DNA from: Rhodocyclaceae bacterium
Lineage (GTDB): Bacteria > Pseudomonadota > Gammaproteobacteria > Burkholderiales > Rhodocyclaceae
DNA: 64,000 nucleotides
Direction: 5' to 3'
NCBI GenBank assembly: GCA_023150275.1
Contig: JAKLLG010000003.1
Location: 1 to 64,000, forward strand
Shown here: positions 8,418 to 16,147 of the stretch, piece by piece
Layout of the letters: each line of letters opens with the position of its first letter
Numbering within the stretch: the first letter of the stretch is position 1
Position numbers and translations under genes: made by a program
Notes under the pieces: model-generated
What the model was told of the DNA's origin: nothing
What the model saw: only the letters and a program-made list of their open reading frames with translations
Databases searched by the model: none

Positions 8418-9125
8418 TTACTTGCCGGCGGTCTGCGCCAGTTTTTCTTCGATCTTCTGCAGCGGAACGGCGCCGGGGATGCGCTCGCCGTCGGCGAAAA
8501 ACATTGTCGGCGTGCCGTTGATGTTCAGCTTGCGCCCGAACTCCTGATTCCTGGTGATCGCGGTCGTGTCGCAATCGGTCTTTCCAGACGGCGCCTTGCC
8601 CTCAACCATCCAGTCGCTCCATGCCTTGGCACGATCCGACGCGCACCAGATCGCCTTCGACTTGTCGACCGAGTCCTGCGACAGGATCGGATAGAGGAAG
8701 GTGTAGATCGTCACGTTGTCGAGCTTTTGCAGCTCTTTCGCGAGACGCTTGCAATAGCCGCAGTTCGGATCTTCGAACGAGGCGAGTACGCGCTTGCCGT
8801 CGCCGCGAACCAGCTTTACCGCCCGGTCGAGCGGCAGGTCGGCCCACTTGATCGCGGTCAGCCTGTTGATGCGCTCCTGCGTCACGTTCTTCATCGTGCG
8901 GCCGTCGATCAGCGGGCCGACGATGAAGGCGGTTCCCTTCTCGTCGCTGTAAAGGATCTGTCCATCAGCATAGATTTCGTAAAGCCCGAGGTAGCCAGCC
9001 TTGCTGACGCTTTCGGCCTTGGCGCCAAACTTGGCCTCGAAATTCTTCTTGACCGCGGCTTCGTCGGCCATGGCAATGCTGGCAATCATGGCGCCGAGCA
9101 GGGCCGGCAAGAGTTTGGTGCGCAT
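8418..9125 (-). CDS. dsbC: Thiol:disulfide interchange protein DsbC
   Basis: 235 residues: signal peptide (about 1-20, ending ASIAMA), an N-terminal dimerisation domain (to about 85) and a thioredoxin-fold domain with the active-site CGYC at 122-125. DsbC isomerises wrong disulfides in the periplasm and is kept reduced by DsbD. The start at 9125 has GGAG six bases upstream and opens directly into the signal peptide; an in-frame ATG seven codons earlier is less likely. It lies 25 bp downstream of the ubiH-type gene on the same strand and is probably co-transcribed with it. Confidence 0.93.
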   Translation of the reverse strand: MRTKLLPALLGAMIASIAMADEAAVKKNFEAKFGAKAESVSKAGYLGLYEIYADGQILYSDEKGTAFIVGPLIDGRTMKNVTQERINRLTAIKWADLPLDRAVKLVRGDGKRVLASFEDPNCGYCKRLAKELQKLDNVTIYTFLYPILSQDSVDKSKAIWCASDRAKAWSDWMVEGKAPSGKTDCDTTAITRNQEFGRKLNINGTPTMFFADGERIPGAVPLQKIEEKLAQTAGK

Positions 9126-9150
9126 CAGTTTCTCCGTTAAGGGCATTCGA

Positions 9151-10311
9151 TCAAAGCGTACCCAGCGCGTAGCGGGTCAGCACATTCTTTAAGAGTGGCA
9201 GGCGGTTGGTCAGGTTCAATCCAAGGTTGCGCAGCGGCTGCGCACCCGGCAGGTCCGACTTGAACAGGCGGCGCAACGCGTCGGTTCCAGTCTGCAGGAG
9301 CAGAACCTCTTCCCGGCGCACACGCTGGTAGCGTTCAAGAACACGCAACGCGCCGATATCCTGCCACGGTTTGCAGTCTGCGAGTATTTCAGCAAGTGCC
9401 GCCGCATCCTGATAACCGAGATTGATGCCATGCCCGGAAAGCGGATGGATGCCATGGGCGGCATCGCCGATCAGCGCGAGCCGCGGCGCCACGACCTTGG
9501 GAACCCGCATCAAGCGCAACGGAAACGCAGCTGCCGGCGTGAGCAGGCCGAGCTCGCCGAGCGTGTGCCTGCCGGCAGCGGCGACGCGCGCGCAGAGCGC
9601 GTCCGCGGGCAGCGCGACGAGTTCCTCGGCCAGATCGTCAGGCGCCGACCAGACCATCGAGAACTGATGCGCCGGCAGCGGCAGCCAGGCAAGCACACCA
9701 TCATTGCGGAACCACTGGAATGCGCGCCCGCGATGCGGCTTCGTGCAGGTGAAGTTGGCGACGACGCCTTTCTCGTTATAGTGCGTGTCGAATGCCTCCA
9801 GCCCGGAACAGCGGCGCACCCAGGAGTCGCGTCCGTCGGCGGCGACCACCAGCCTTGCGGAAACACTGCGCCCATCGTCAAGCCCGATTCGTGCGGCATC
9901 GTCGCGAAATTCGATGCGCTGCGGCCCGGCCGGGCAAAGCAGGCTCAGGTTGGCCTGGCGCTTGACGTTCTCCCACAGCTCGCAGGCCATCAGCGAAGAT
10001 TCCAGGATGAAACCGAGCTCCGTCACGCCGGTTTCATAGGCGGAAAAATCGAGCCTCGCGCCGGTGTCGCCATAGACCTCCATCGCCGCGATGCGCGCGA
10101 TCCGCGCCGGGTCTAAATGTTTCCAGGCCCCGATCCGCTCCAGAAAGGCCGCGTTGGCCGGGCTGATCGCGTAGACGCGCGCATCCCAGCCATCGGCGCG
10201 GCGCGGCGGGCGCTGCTCGATGAGGGCGATCTTGAGTGGGGTCTCGCGCAGTGCGCAGGCCAGCGACAGGCCGGCCAGGCCACCACCGACGATGACGAGG
10301 TCGAAGTGCAT
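9151..10311 (-). CDS. FAD-dependent ubiquinone biosynthesis hydroxylase (UbiH/UbiF/VisC family)
   Basis: 386 residues of a class A flavin monooxygenase: N-terminal Rossmann motif VIVGGGLAGLSLACAL, the middle GRDSW segment, and the second FAD motif ALIGDAAHGIHPLSGHGINLG. That last motif, with its GINLG ending, is characteristic of the UbiH/UbiF/UbiI/COQ6 group, which hydroxylates the ubiquinone ring at C1, C5 or C6. Which position is hydroxylated cannot be read from sequence. It is upstream of dsbC and divergent from a small unknown gene. Confidence 0.88.
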   Translation of the reverse strand: MHFDLVIVGGGLAGLSLACALRETPLKIALIEQRPPRRADGWDARVYAISPANAAFLERIGAWKHLDPARIARIAAMEVYGDTGARLDFSAYETGVTELGFILESSLMACELWENVKRQANLSLLCPAGPQRIEFRDDAARIGLDDGRSVSARLVVAADGRDSWVRRCSGLEAFDTHYNEKGVVANFTCTKPHRGRAFQWFRNDGVLAWLPLPAHQFSMVWSAPDDLAEELVALPADALCARVAAAGRHTLGELGLLTPAAAFPLRLMRVPKVVAPRLALIGDAAHGIHPLSGHGINLGYQDAAALAEILADCKPWQDIGALRVLERYQRVRREEVLLLQTGTDALRRLFKSDLPGAQPLRNLGLNLTNRLPLLKNVLTRYALGTL

Positions 10312-10387
10312 GAATCCAGGGAAGAGGCTTGCTGCAGAGCAGCGATTGTGCCTTGTGCGGCGCCGGTTTTACAAGTAGAACCCGGAT

Positions 10388-10705
10388 ATGGCCGCCCGCG
10401 TCTATTTCCCCGTTGTGATCCACTCCGAACACCCGTCGGCAATCGATGCCCTGCTCGCGCTCGACGTGCCGCGCGATGAGGTGATGGATCTGGTGGTCGC
10501 CCACTTCGGCCGCCCGGATTGCACAATCCTCACCCGGGTCGATGGCGGTCGGGCTGTCGCCGCCGTGCCCCTCGCGGATGGGCGCTGGGCGGCCGGCAAT
10601 GCCTGGCCCGAGCAGGCGTGCGAATCGCGCGACGAAGCCGGGCGCCGCCTGCTTCGTCTCTGCAAGCGCGGGCGCCGCGGCCTGCTTGCAGAGGTCGACG
10701 GCTGA
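10388..10705 (+). CDS. Small protein of unknown function
   Basis: 105 residues, no signal peptide or membrane segment. It begins MAARVYFPVVIHSEHPS and has an evenly mixed alpha/beta pattern with a charged C-terminus (RRLLRLCKRGRRG). I do not recognise the family. Codon use matches the neighbours, so it looks like a real gene. It is divergent from the ubiH-type gene and lies upstream of the diiron-oxygenase control region. No function can be suggested. Confidence 0.6.
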   Translation: MAARVYFPVVIHSEHPSAIDALLALDVPRDEVMDLVVAHFGRPDCTILTRVDGGRAVAAVPLADGRWAAGNAWPEQACESRDEAGRRLLRLCKRGRRGLLAEVDG

Positions 10706-10754
10706 TCGCCACGCCTCCGGCGCAGGAAACTCCCCCGCGTTCTCCCTTGTCGAA

Positions 10755-10796
10755 GTGATACAGAATCGTGTTGACGACTTGTTGGTTTTGTATCAC
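10755..10796. promoter_or_regulatory. Inverted-repeat operator candidate upstream of the diiron oxygenase
   Basis: GTGATACA at 10755-10762 and its exact reverse complement TGTATCAC at 10789-10796 are separated by 26 bp, so the half-site centres are about 34 bp apart, roughly three helical turns. A TTGACG hexamer at 10771-10776 lies between the arms and could be a -35 element; the -10 (somewhere in the TATCACGATTAA stretch) would then be covered by the right arm. This arrangement fits a repressor or activator acting on the gene starting at 10836. No regulator gene is adjacent. Confidence 0.55.
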
Positions 10797-10835
10797 GATT
10801 AACGAGTTAGTTAAAAACAAATCTGGAGACCTGCC

Positions 10836-11858
10836 ATGGCCAAGGAAAAGTTCGCCCATCTGATGGAACTGCCGCCGGAAACCCCGCAGCCGAACGTCTA
10901 CCCGCTCAACTGGGTGAGCAAGACAAAGCGCATGGAGGATATCTGGGATGCCTCGCAGCGCGAGTACTGGGACCCGAAGAAGCTGCCCTGGGACACCTTC
11001 GATCCATCGCGTTACAGCTGGGAGCAACGCGAGGCGATCGCCTACTGGTGGTCCATCCTTTCCGTGTTTGACGCTTCGGCGCCGCCGGTCTTTGCCGCTG
11101 CGCTGATCAAGACCTACGAGCAGCACGAGGAAGACCCGGTGCGCCGCTGCTTCTTCTCGGTGACGCGCGACGAGCAGAACCACGAGCAGATGTGTGGCAT
11201 GGCCATCACCAAGCTGCTGGAGGCGCCGTCGTACATCGAATACGAGCCGAAGACCGACATCGGCAAGAAGGCGAAGAAGAACGTGCAGTGGCTGTACTTC
11301 AACGGCGGCCGCTACTGGGAGGGCTACAAGCAGGCCGTGCCGAAGTACAGCCTGGCGGTGCTTTTCTCCTCCTTCCTGATGGGCGAGATTGCCGCCGCGA
11401 CGATTTTCCACCAGATGGCCGCCGGCTGCACCGAACCCGTGTTCAAGGAAGCCTTCCGCATGATCGGCCGCGACGAAGGCCGGCACATGGCCATCTGCAT
11501 GACCATGATGGAGCGTGACTATCCAAAGATGGCGGCCGAGGACAAGCCGATGATCACCAAGCAGATCCGCGCCGGCTATCTGTTCCTCTCCGGCGTGCTG
11601 TTCGAGCCGCCGATCGAGTTCTGGGACATCGCCGAGGACTTCATTCCGGCGCAGCGCGAGATCGAGGCCGTGGCGCGCACGGCCGGCTTCTTCATTCCGG
11701 AATACGAGCCGAAAAAGGAAAACTGGAAGAACGCGATGCTCAACCTCAAGGGCGTGCTCGACAAGTACGGGATTCCGTTCCCGGCGATTCCGGAAGTCGG
11801 CATTACCGGCGAGGAAGTGCTCGACATACATATGGAAGACATCATCCCGGTGTTTTAG
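10836..11858 (+). CDS. Carboxylate-bridged diiron oxygenase, R2-like/AurF-like
   Basis: 340 residues with a ferritin-like four-helix pattern and a full set of candidate diiron ligands: Asp79, Glu113 and His116 (RDEQNHEQ), Glu184 (LMGEIAAA), Glu214 and His217 (GRDEGRH). Spacing resembles ribonucleotide reductase R2 and R2-like oxidases, but it is not a ribonucleotide reductase in context, nor PaaA or BoxB by sequence. The gene for a ferredoxin-flavin reductase follows, so the pair should form an O2-dependent oxygenase or desaturase in the cytoplasm. Substrate is unknown; nearness to phenylacetate genes hints at an aromatic or CoA substrate, but that is speculation. The start has a GGAGACC site. 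Confidence 0.78.
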   Translation: MAKEKFAHLMELPPETPQPNVYPLNWVSKTKRMEDIWDASQREYWDPKKLPWDTFDPSRYSWEQREAIAYWWSILSVFDASAPPVFAAALIKTYEQHEEDPVRRCFFSVTRDEQNHEQMCGMAITKLLEAPSYIEYEPKTDIGKKAKKNVQWLYFNGGRYWEGYKQAVPKYSLAVLFSSFLMGEIAAATIFHQMAAGCTEPVFKEAFRMIGRDEGRHMAICMTMMERDYPKMAAEDKPMITKQIRAGYLFLSGVLFEPPIEFWDIAEDFIPAQREIEAVARTAGFFIPEYEPKKENWKNAMLNLKGVLDKYGIPFPAIPEVGITGEEVLDIHMEDIIPVF

Positions 11859-11959
11859 CGCAAAAGTGCGCACCCGCCCGCTTCGTTGCCGGCTCGCTTG
11901 TGTGCGAATAGCACATGGCGCTCGCCGGCGTCTCGCGGGCGGGCGCTACTCTTTTGCGC
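11858..11959 (+). ncRNA. Nested 102-nt hairpin between oxygenase and reductase genes
   Basis: Four stems nest in register: 11858-11866 with 11951-11959 (9 bp, GCGCAAAAG), 11873-11881 with 11935-11943 (9 bp, CCCGCCCGC), 11888-11893 with 11924-11929 (6 bp), and 11901-11905 with 11911-11915 (5 bp) closed by loop GAATA. The internal loops are nearly symmetrical, giving one long extended hairpin. It begins at the last base of the oxygenase stop codon and ends 64 bp before the reductase ATG. It may be a processing or stability element setting different levels of the two proteins, or a cis-regulatory RNA. Calling it an RNA element is inference from pairing. Confidence 0.6.
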
Positions 11960-12023
11960 TGGAACCGCTTCCAGCGTGTGGCCGCCCAAGAAACAACCAC
12001 GCCGACCCCGACCGAGTGCCGCC

Positions 12024-13040
12024 ATGAAAAAAATTCGCCTCCACCCGTCCAACCGTGAAGTCGACTGCGCCGACGGCGACACTGTCCTGCATGCGCTGGA
12101 GAAGGCTGGCTATGCGCTGCCGAACAACTGCCGCGCCGGGGCCTGCGGCGAGTGCAAGGTGCGCGTGCGCGAGGGGCAGTTCGACCAGGGCATGGTGCTC
12201 GACATGGCGCTGTCGCAGGAAGAGCGCAAGCAGGGCTACGGCCTGATGTGCATGGCCAAGCCGCTCTCCGACGAACTGGTGATCGAGTGGGGCACCGAGG
12301 ATGCGAAACCGAAGCTGTTCGCGCCGCGCGAGAACGTCAGCTTCGTCGTCACCGACAAGGTGGCGCGTACGCCACGCATCGTCGAGCTGACGCTGATGCC
12401 GCTGGCGCAGTCGCTGCGCTTCTGGCCCGGTCAGTACGTCACGCTTGGCGGTGGGCGGGTCGGCATTCCCGATCGCTCGTATTCGATCGCCAATGCGCCG
12501 CGTCAGGATGGCGCCGTCGTCCTGCAGGTGGCCCGGGCGGAGAACGGCGCCGCCAGCGTCTGGATTCACGACGAACTGAAGGTGGGCGATCTCGTGCGCT
12601 TGTCCGGCCCCTACGGTACCTTCATCGGCGACCCGGCAGTGAGCACGCCCGTGCTCTGCCTCGCCGCCGGTTCCGGGCTGGCGCCGATCCTCTCGCTGGC
12701 CGACGCGGCGCTAAGGCGCGGCTTCTCGGCGCCGGTAGCACTCGTATTCTCGGCGCGTACCCGCGCCGATCTCTACGATGAAGGCCTGATGGCCTACTGG
12801 CAGATGAAGCACCGCAACTTTCGCTTCGTGCCCACGCTCACGCGCGAGCAGGCGCAGGGGATGCAGCATGGTCGTGTGCCGGAAATCCTGCCGACGCTGT
12901 TCCCCAATCTTTCCGCGCACAGTGTCTTCGTTGCCGGCAGCCCGGACTTCGTCGATGCCTGCGTCGCCGCGGCAAAGGCGCTCGGCGCGTGCGACGAGCG
13001 AATCCATACCGAGGGGTTCTTCTCGCAGGCGCAGGCGTAG
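12024..13040 (+). CDS. Ferredoxin-flavin reductase for the diiron oxygenase
   Basis: 338 residues in three parts: an N-terminal plant-type [2Fe-2S] domain (about 1-90) with CRAGACGEC at about 37-45 and the fourth Cys in LMCMAKP; an FAD-binding barrel (about 100-195) with the RSYSIAN motif; and an NAD(P)H domain (about 200-338) with LAAGSGLAPILS. This is the layout of reductases feeding electrons from NAD(P)H to diiron or Rieske oxygenases. It follows the diiron oxygenase in the same direction and is its likely partner. The 165-bp gap between them contains the long hairpin. Confidence 0.9.
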   Translation: MKKIRLHPSNREVDCADGDTVLHALEKAGYALPNNCRAGACGECKVRVREGQFDQGMVLDMALSQEERKQGYGLMCMAKPLSDELVIEWGTEDAKPKLFAPRENVSFVVTDKVARTPRIVELTLMPLAQSLRFWPGQYVTLGGGRVGIPDRSYSIANAPRQDGAVVLQVARAENGAASVWIHDELKVGDLVRLSGPYGTFIGDPAVSTPVLCLAAGSGLAPILSLADAALRRGFSAPVALVFSARTRADLYDEGLMAYWQMKHRNFRFVPTLTREQAQGMQHGRVPEILPTLFPNLSAHSVFVAGSPDFVDACVAAAKALGACDERIHTEGFFSQAQA

Positions 13041-13120
13041 TCGGATCGCAGCGGCCAGCCCCGAAGGGCTGCAGCGTCCGGCAGTTGTGAAACGCCGAGC
13101 ACGATCGGTCCGCCTTTCTG

Positions 13121-13133
13121 GTGCAAAATGCAC
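13121..13133. promoter_or_regulatory. Short palindrome upstream of the BLUF gene
   Basis: GTGCA-AAA-TGCAC is a perfect 5-bp inverted repeat with a 3-bp centre, 58 bp before the BLUF start codon. It could be a transcription-factor site for the BLUF operon. A second imperfect hairpin (CTGCC...GGCAG) lies between it and the gene. Either could also be chance in this GC-rich sequence. Confidence 0.3.
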
Positions 13134-13190
13134 AACAGAAGTGCTTTCCTGCCTGTCATCAAACGGCAGGCGCCAGATTGAGGAACCGTA

Positions 13191-13601
13191 ATGGACGAAC
13201 AACTCCTGTCGATCGTTTATGTCAGTTCGGCGAAACAGCTGCTGACCGATGAAGAACTTCAGGGCCTGCTGCAGAAAACGCGCCCGAAGAACGAGCAACT
13301 GGGCATTTCCGGCGTGCTGCTCTACGGCGACGGCAACTTCATGCAGTTGCTTGAAGGGCCCGAGTCCGCGGTGCGCGAGGTTTATGCAAAGATCTGCCAG
13401 GATCCGCGCCATCACATGGTCACCACGATTCTCGAAGAGCCTGGCTTGCCGCGCGAGTTTGCCGAGTGGTCGATGGCCTACCGCCGGGTCGATGCCCCTG
13501 ACTGGCTTCTCCTGACGCAGGCGCTCGGCCCCGAGGGGGCGCGAGCTTCGCTGAGCAGCATCAAGATCGTGCTGGCGGACTTCTGGAAGTCCGTCGCCTG
13601 A
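13191..13601 (+). CDS. BLUF-domain blue-light sensor
   Basis: 136 residues, nearly all one BLUF domain. The flavin photocycle residues are present: Tyr10 (SIVYVSS), Asn34, Gln52 (FMQLLEG), and Trp93/Met95 (EWSMAY). FAD is held between the two helices, and light shifts the Tyr-Gln hydrogen bonds. There is no effector domain, so the signal must pass to another protein, as in PixD-type short BLUF proteins. GAGGAA precedes the ATG. Downstream lie two small secreted proteins, one a c-type cytochrome. Confidence 0.9.
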   Translation: MDEQLLSIVYVSSAKQLLTDEELQGLLQKTRPKNEQLGISGVLLYGDGNFMQLLEGPESAVREVYAKICQDPRHHMVTTILEEPGLPREFAEWSMAYRRVDAPDWLLLTQALGPEGARASLSSIKIVLADFWKSVA

Positions 13602-13627
13602 CCGCTTCCGCACAAGGAGACAAATCG

Positions 13628-13906
13628 ATGCGAAACCACCTGCTGCCGGCCGCTGCCCTCACGCTTGCCCTGCTCGGCCATGCTCACGCCGCCGAGTTGC
13701 CCGAGCGCGAATACATCTACGGCGCCGAACTGATGACGCCGAAGGAACGCGATGCCTATCGTGCCAACATCGAGCGTGCCGGCGACGACAAGGCGCGCCA
13801 GCAGTATCGGCAGCGCCACCGCGAACGTTTGCAGAAGCGCGCTGGCGAGCGCTGTGTCGAACTCGATGAGAAAGGCCTCGTGCGCAGCCCGGAGGCCGGC
13901 AAATGA
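13628..13906 (+). CDS. Small secreted basic protein of unknown function
   Basis: 92 residues: signal peptide of about 22 residues ending HAHA-AEL, then a charged helical region with TPKERDAYRANIERAGDDK and KARQQYRQRHRERLQKRA. The pattern recurs in short periplasmic proteins beside cytochromes, but I cannot name the family. The gene has a strong AAGGAG site, begins 26 bp after the BLUF gene and overlaps the cytochrome gene by 4 bp, so the last two genes are probably co-translated. No catalytic motif is visible. Confidence 0.7.
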   Translation: MRNHLLPAAALTLALLGHAHAAELPEREYIYGAELMTPKERDAYRANIERAGDDKARQQYRQRHRERLQKRAGERCVELDEKGLVRSPEAGK

Positions 13907-14187
13907 AATTCACAAGAATCGCTGCCCTGCTGGCAGTGCTTGCAGCATTCACCGCCATGCCGGCGCAGGCGCTGACCGGCGACCCCATCCGCGGCGAAAA
14001 GCTGCACGCCAAATGCCTCGACTGTCACGGCACCTCGCTCTACGAACCGGACAAACGCAAGATCAAATCGCTGAAGGCGCTCCGCAAGGAAGTGAAGCGC
14101 TGGGGGACGTACTACGCGCCGGCTCTGTCAGACCAGGAGGTCGAGGACATCACTGCGTGGCTGAACGAGCGGTTTTACAAGTATTGA
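13903..14187 (+). CDS. Small c-type cytochrome
   Basis: 94 residues: signal peptide to about residue 23 (MPAQA), then one heme-binding motif CLDCH at 38-42. A second ligand could be one of few later residues; no Met is present in the mature C-terminal half, so a Met axial ligand is unlikely. The C-terminal helix LSDQEVEDITAWLNERFYKY is typical of monoheme class I or DUF1924-like cytochromes. It should be periplasmic and transfer electrons. The overlap with the preceding small secreted protein suggests a pair. Confidence 0.85.
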   Translation: MKFTRIAALLAVLAAFTAMPAQALTGDPIRGEKLHAKCLDCHGTSLYEPDKRKIKSLKALRKEVKRWGTYYAPALSDQEVEDITAWLNERFYKY

Positions 14188-14264
14188 CGGGGGTCTTGTG
14201 GCGCCGTGACTGGCCGCTGGCGGTCACAAACAGCCATTGCTTTATTGCAAAACAGGTTCTGAAT

Positions 14265-14582
14265 ATGACGAATAAAACTTTGTCGACACTTCTCGTACTG
14301 ACCGCCTTGATCGCTTTTCTGGGCTACTTCTTGATGCCTGCAGGCCCCCGATTTGCAGAAGTTCCGCAGTTTGTAAGAACGGGATACATGTTCTTCTTTG
14401 GCGCTCTGCCGGTCTTGTTGCTAATGAAGTTGATTTCGAAAATTTTCCCGCAGGGGTTTCAACACGAGACCGTATCCCTCAACGAAACAATGTTCGGGAT
14501 TTTCTTTGTTTTTCTTACAAAAGAAGCTCGGGAAGAGTGGCGCGGCTATATACGTGAGCAGAAGAAAAGAGAGGCAGCATAG
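14265..14582 (+). CDS. Small membrane protein of unknown function
   Basis: 105 residues with two membrane helices (about 6-22 and 35-57) and a basic C-terminus (EQKKREAA). No family is recognised. The codons are more AT-rich than the neighbours (many AAA, TTT, TTG), and the gene sits alone between the cytochrome and the convergent paaK, suggesting recent acquisition. The ATG at 14265 follows a weak purine stretch; it is the only start compatible with the first helix. Confidence 0.6.
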   Translation: MTNKTLSTLLVLTALIAFLGYFLMPAGPRFAEVPQFVRTGYMFFFGALPVLLLMKLISKIFPQGFQHETVSLNETMFGIFFVFLTKEAREEWRGYIREQKKREAA

Positions 14583-14658
14583 CCAATGCTCTCGAACTTC
14601 CGCTTGGGGGCAGTAAGCGGGTACAACAAGGGGCGTTGAAGGGGGCGCTCTGCGCCGC

Positions 14659-15972
14659 CTACTTCGGCCGCCTGTCGATCACCCGCTTTGCCTTGCCGAC
14701 CGAGCGCTCGATACCACCTGTATCGACGATGCGGATCGTGGCAGAAACGCCGATCAACGTCTTGATGCGGTGCGCGAGGTGCTTCTTCACCTCGGCCTGC
14801 TGGTCGGCGCCGAGGTGCACGCAGTGCGGCTTCAGTTCGACCAGCACCGCCAGTTCGTCCATGCGCCCCTCGCGTGTCACCTCCAGCATGTAGTGCGGTG
14901 AGAGATTCTCCTCCTGCAGCACCAGTTCCTCGACCTGTGACGGAAAGACGTTCACGCCGCGGATGATCAGCATGTCATCGGAGCGGCCGGTAATCTTGCC
15001 CATGCGCCGGAAGGCGCGCGCCGTCGGCGGCAGCAGGCGGGTCAGGTCGCGTGTGCGGTAGCGCACCACCGGGAAGGCTTCCTTGGTCAGCGAGGTGAAC
15101 ACCAGCTCGCCTTCGCTGCCGTCGGGCAGCACTTCGCCGGTGCTGGGGTCGATGATCTCCGGGTAGAAGTGGTCTTCCCAGATGGTCGGGCCGTCCTTCG
15201 TTTCGACGCATTCGTTGGCGACGCCCGGGCCCATCACTTCCGAGAGGCCGTAAATGTCGACAGCGTCGATGCCCATGCGCCGCTCGATCTCGGTACGCAT
15301 CTGCTCGGTCCACGGCTCGGCGCCATGGATGCCGAGACGCAGCGAGCAGTCGGCCGGGTTCAGGCCCTGCCGCTCGAACTCATCGGCGATCGCCAGCATG
15401 TAGGAAGGCGTCACCATGATGATGTCTGGCTTGAAATCGGTGATCAGCTGCACCTGTTTCTCGGTCTGCCCGCCGGACATCGGAATCACCGCGCAGCCCA
15501 GTCGTTCGGCGCCGTAGTGCGCGCCCAGCCCGCCGGTGAACAGCCCGTAGCCGTAGGCGACGTGCACCAGATCGCCCGGCTTGCCGCCCGAGGCACGGAT
15601 CGAGCGCGCGACGAGGTTGGCCCAGTGGTCGATGTCGTTCAGCGTGTAGCCGACGACGGTCGGCTTGCCGGTGGTGCCGGAGGATGCATGCACGCGGGCG
15701 AGTTTCTCGCGCGGCACGGCGAACATGCCGAAGGGGTAGTTGGCGCGCAGGTCCTGCTTCGTCGTGAACGGGAACTTCGCCAGATCGGCGAGCGACTTCA
15801 GGTCGTCGGGGTGCACGCCAACGGCATCGAACTTCGCCTTGTAGTGCGGCACGTTGTCGTAGGCGTGCCGGAGTGACCAGCGCAGCCTTTCCAGCTGCAG
15901 CGCGGCGATCTCGTCGCGGCTGGCCTTTTCGATGGGGTCGAGCCTGAATCCGTTGGGGATGGCTTGCAGCAT
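14659..15972 (-). CDS. paaK: Phenylacetate--CoA ligase
   Basis: 437 residues of the AMP-forming ligase family in its PaaK branch: ASSGTTGKPTVVGYT P-loop-like motif, YGLSEVMGPG adenylate motif, and the C-terminal SDDMLIIRGVNVFPSQVE hinge. It activates phenylacetate to phenylacetyl-CoA in the cytoplasm. Start chosen at 15972, with GAGGAGACAAACC in front; a farther in-frame start lacks a site. It is 175 bp from the thiolase gene on the same strand, with a dispersed repeat between them. Confidence 0.95.
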   Translation of the reverse strand: MLQAIPNGFRLDPIEKASRDEIAALQLERLRWSLRHAYDNVPHYKAKFDAVGVHPDDLKSLADLAKFPFTTKQDLRANYPFGMFAVPREKLARVHASSGTTGKPTVVGYTLNDIDHWANLVARSIRASGGKPGDLVHVAYGYGLFTGGLGAHYGAERLGCAVIPMSGGQTEKQVQLITDFKPDIIMVTPSYMLAIADEFERQGLNPADCSLRLGIHGAEPWTEQMRTEIERRMGIDAVDIYGLSEVMGPGVANECVETKDGPTIWEDHFYPEIIDPSTGEVLPDGSEGELVFTSLTKEAFPVVRYRTRDLTRLLPPTARAFRRMGKITGRSDDMLIIRGVNVFPSQVEELVLQEENLSPHYMLEVTREGRMDELAVLVELKPHCVHLGADQQAEVKKHLAHRIKTLIGVSATIRIVDTGGIERSVGKAKRVIDRRPK

Positions 15973-16019
15973 GGTTTGTCTCCTCGCTGTCGTTATGTGT
16001 AGTTCCGTGTTTAGCACCG

Positions 16020-16136
16020 CCGTTCGTGGTTAGCTTGTCGAACCATGAGCGGCGCTCAGACCTCAGCGCGCCGTCCGTTCTCCTTCGTCTAAGCTCAGGA
16101 CAGGCTTCGGCAGGCTCAGGACGAACGGGGTTGTGG
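16020..16136. repeat. Dispersed palindromic intergenic repeat, copy A
   Basis: Contains CGTTCGTGGTTAG followed by TTGTCGAACCATGAGCGG, and later inverted CGTCC/GGACG-type arms (AAGCTCAGGACAGGC, AGGCTCAGGACGAACGG). The same blocks recur at about 20385-20495 and 41212-41327. It fills the paaK-paaJ gap and is not coding. It resembles REP-type extragenic repeats that end in GTTCG/CGAAC. Confidence 0.6.
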
Positions 16137-16147
16137 GTGATAGTTGC

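Noticed and set aside
10836..11858. Diiron protein as PaaA or BoxB of the phenylacetate/benzoate pathways
   Set aside because: Length and motif order differ from both, and PaaB, PaaC, PaaD or BoxA companions are absent.
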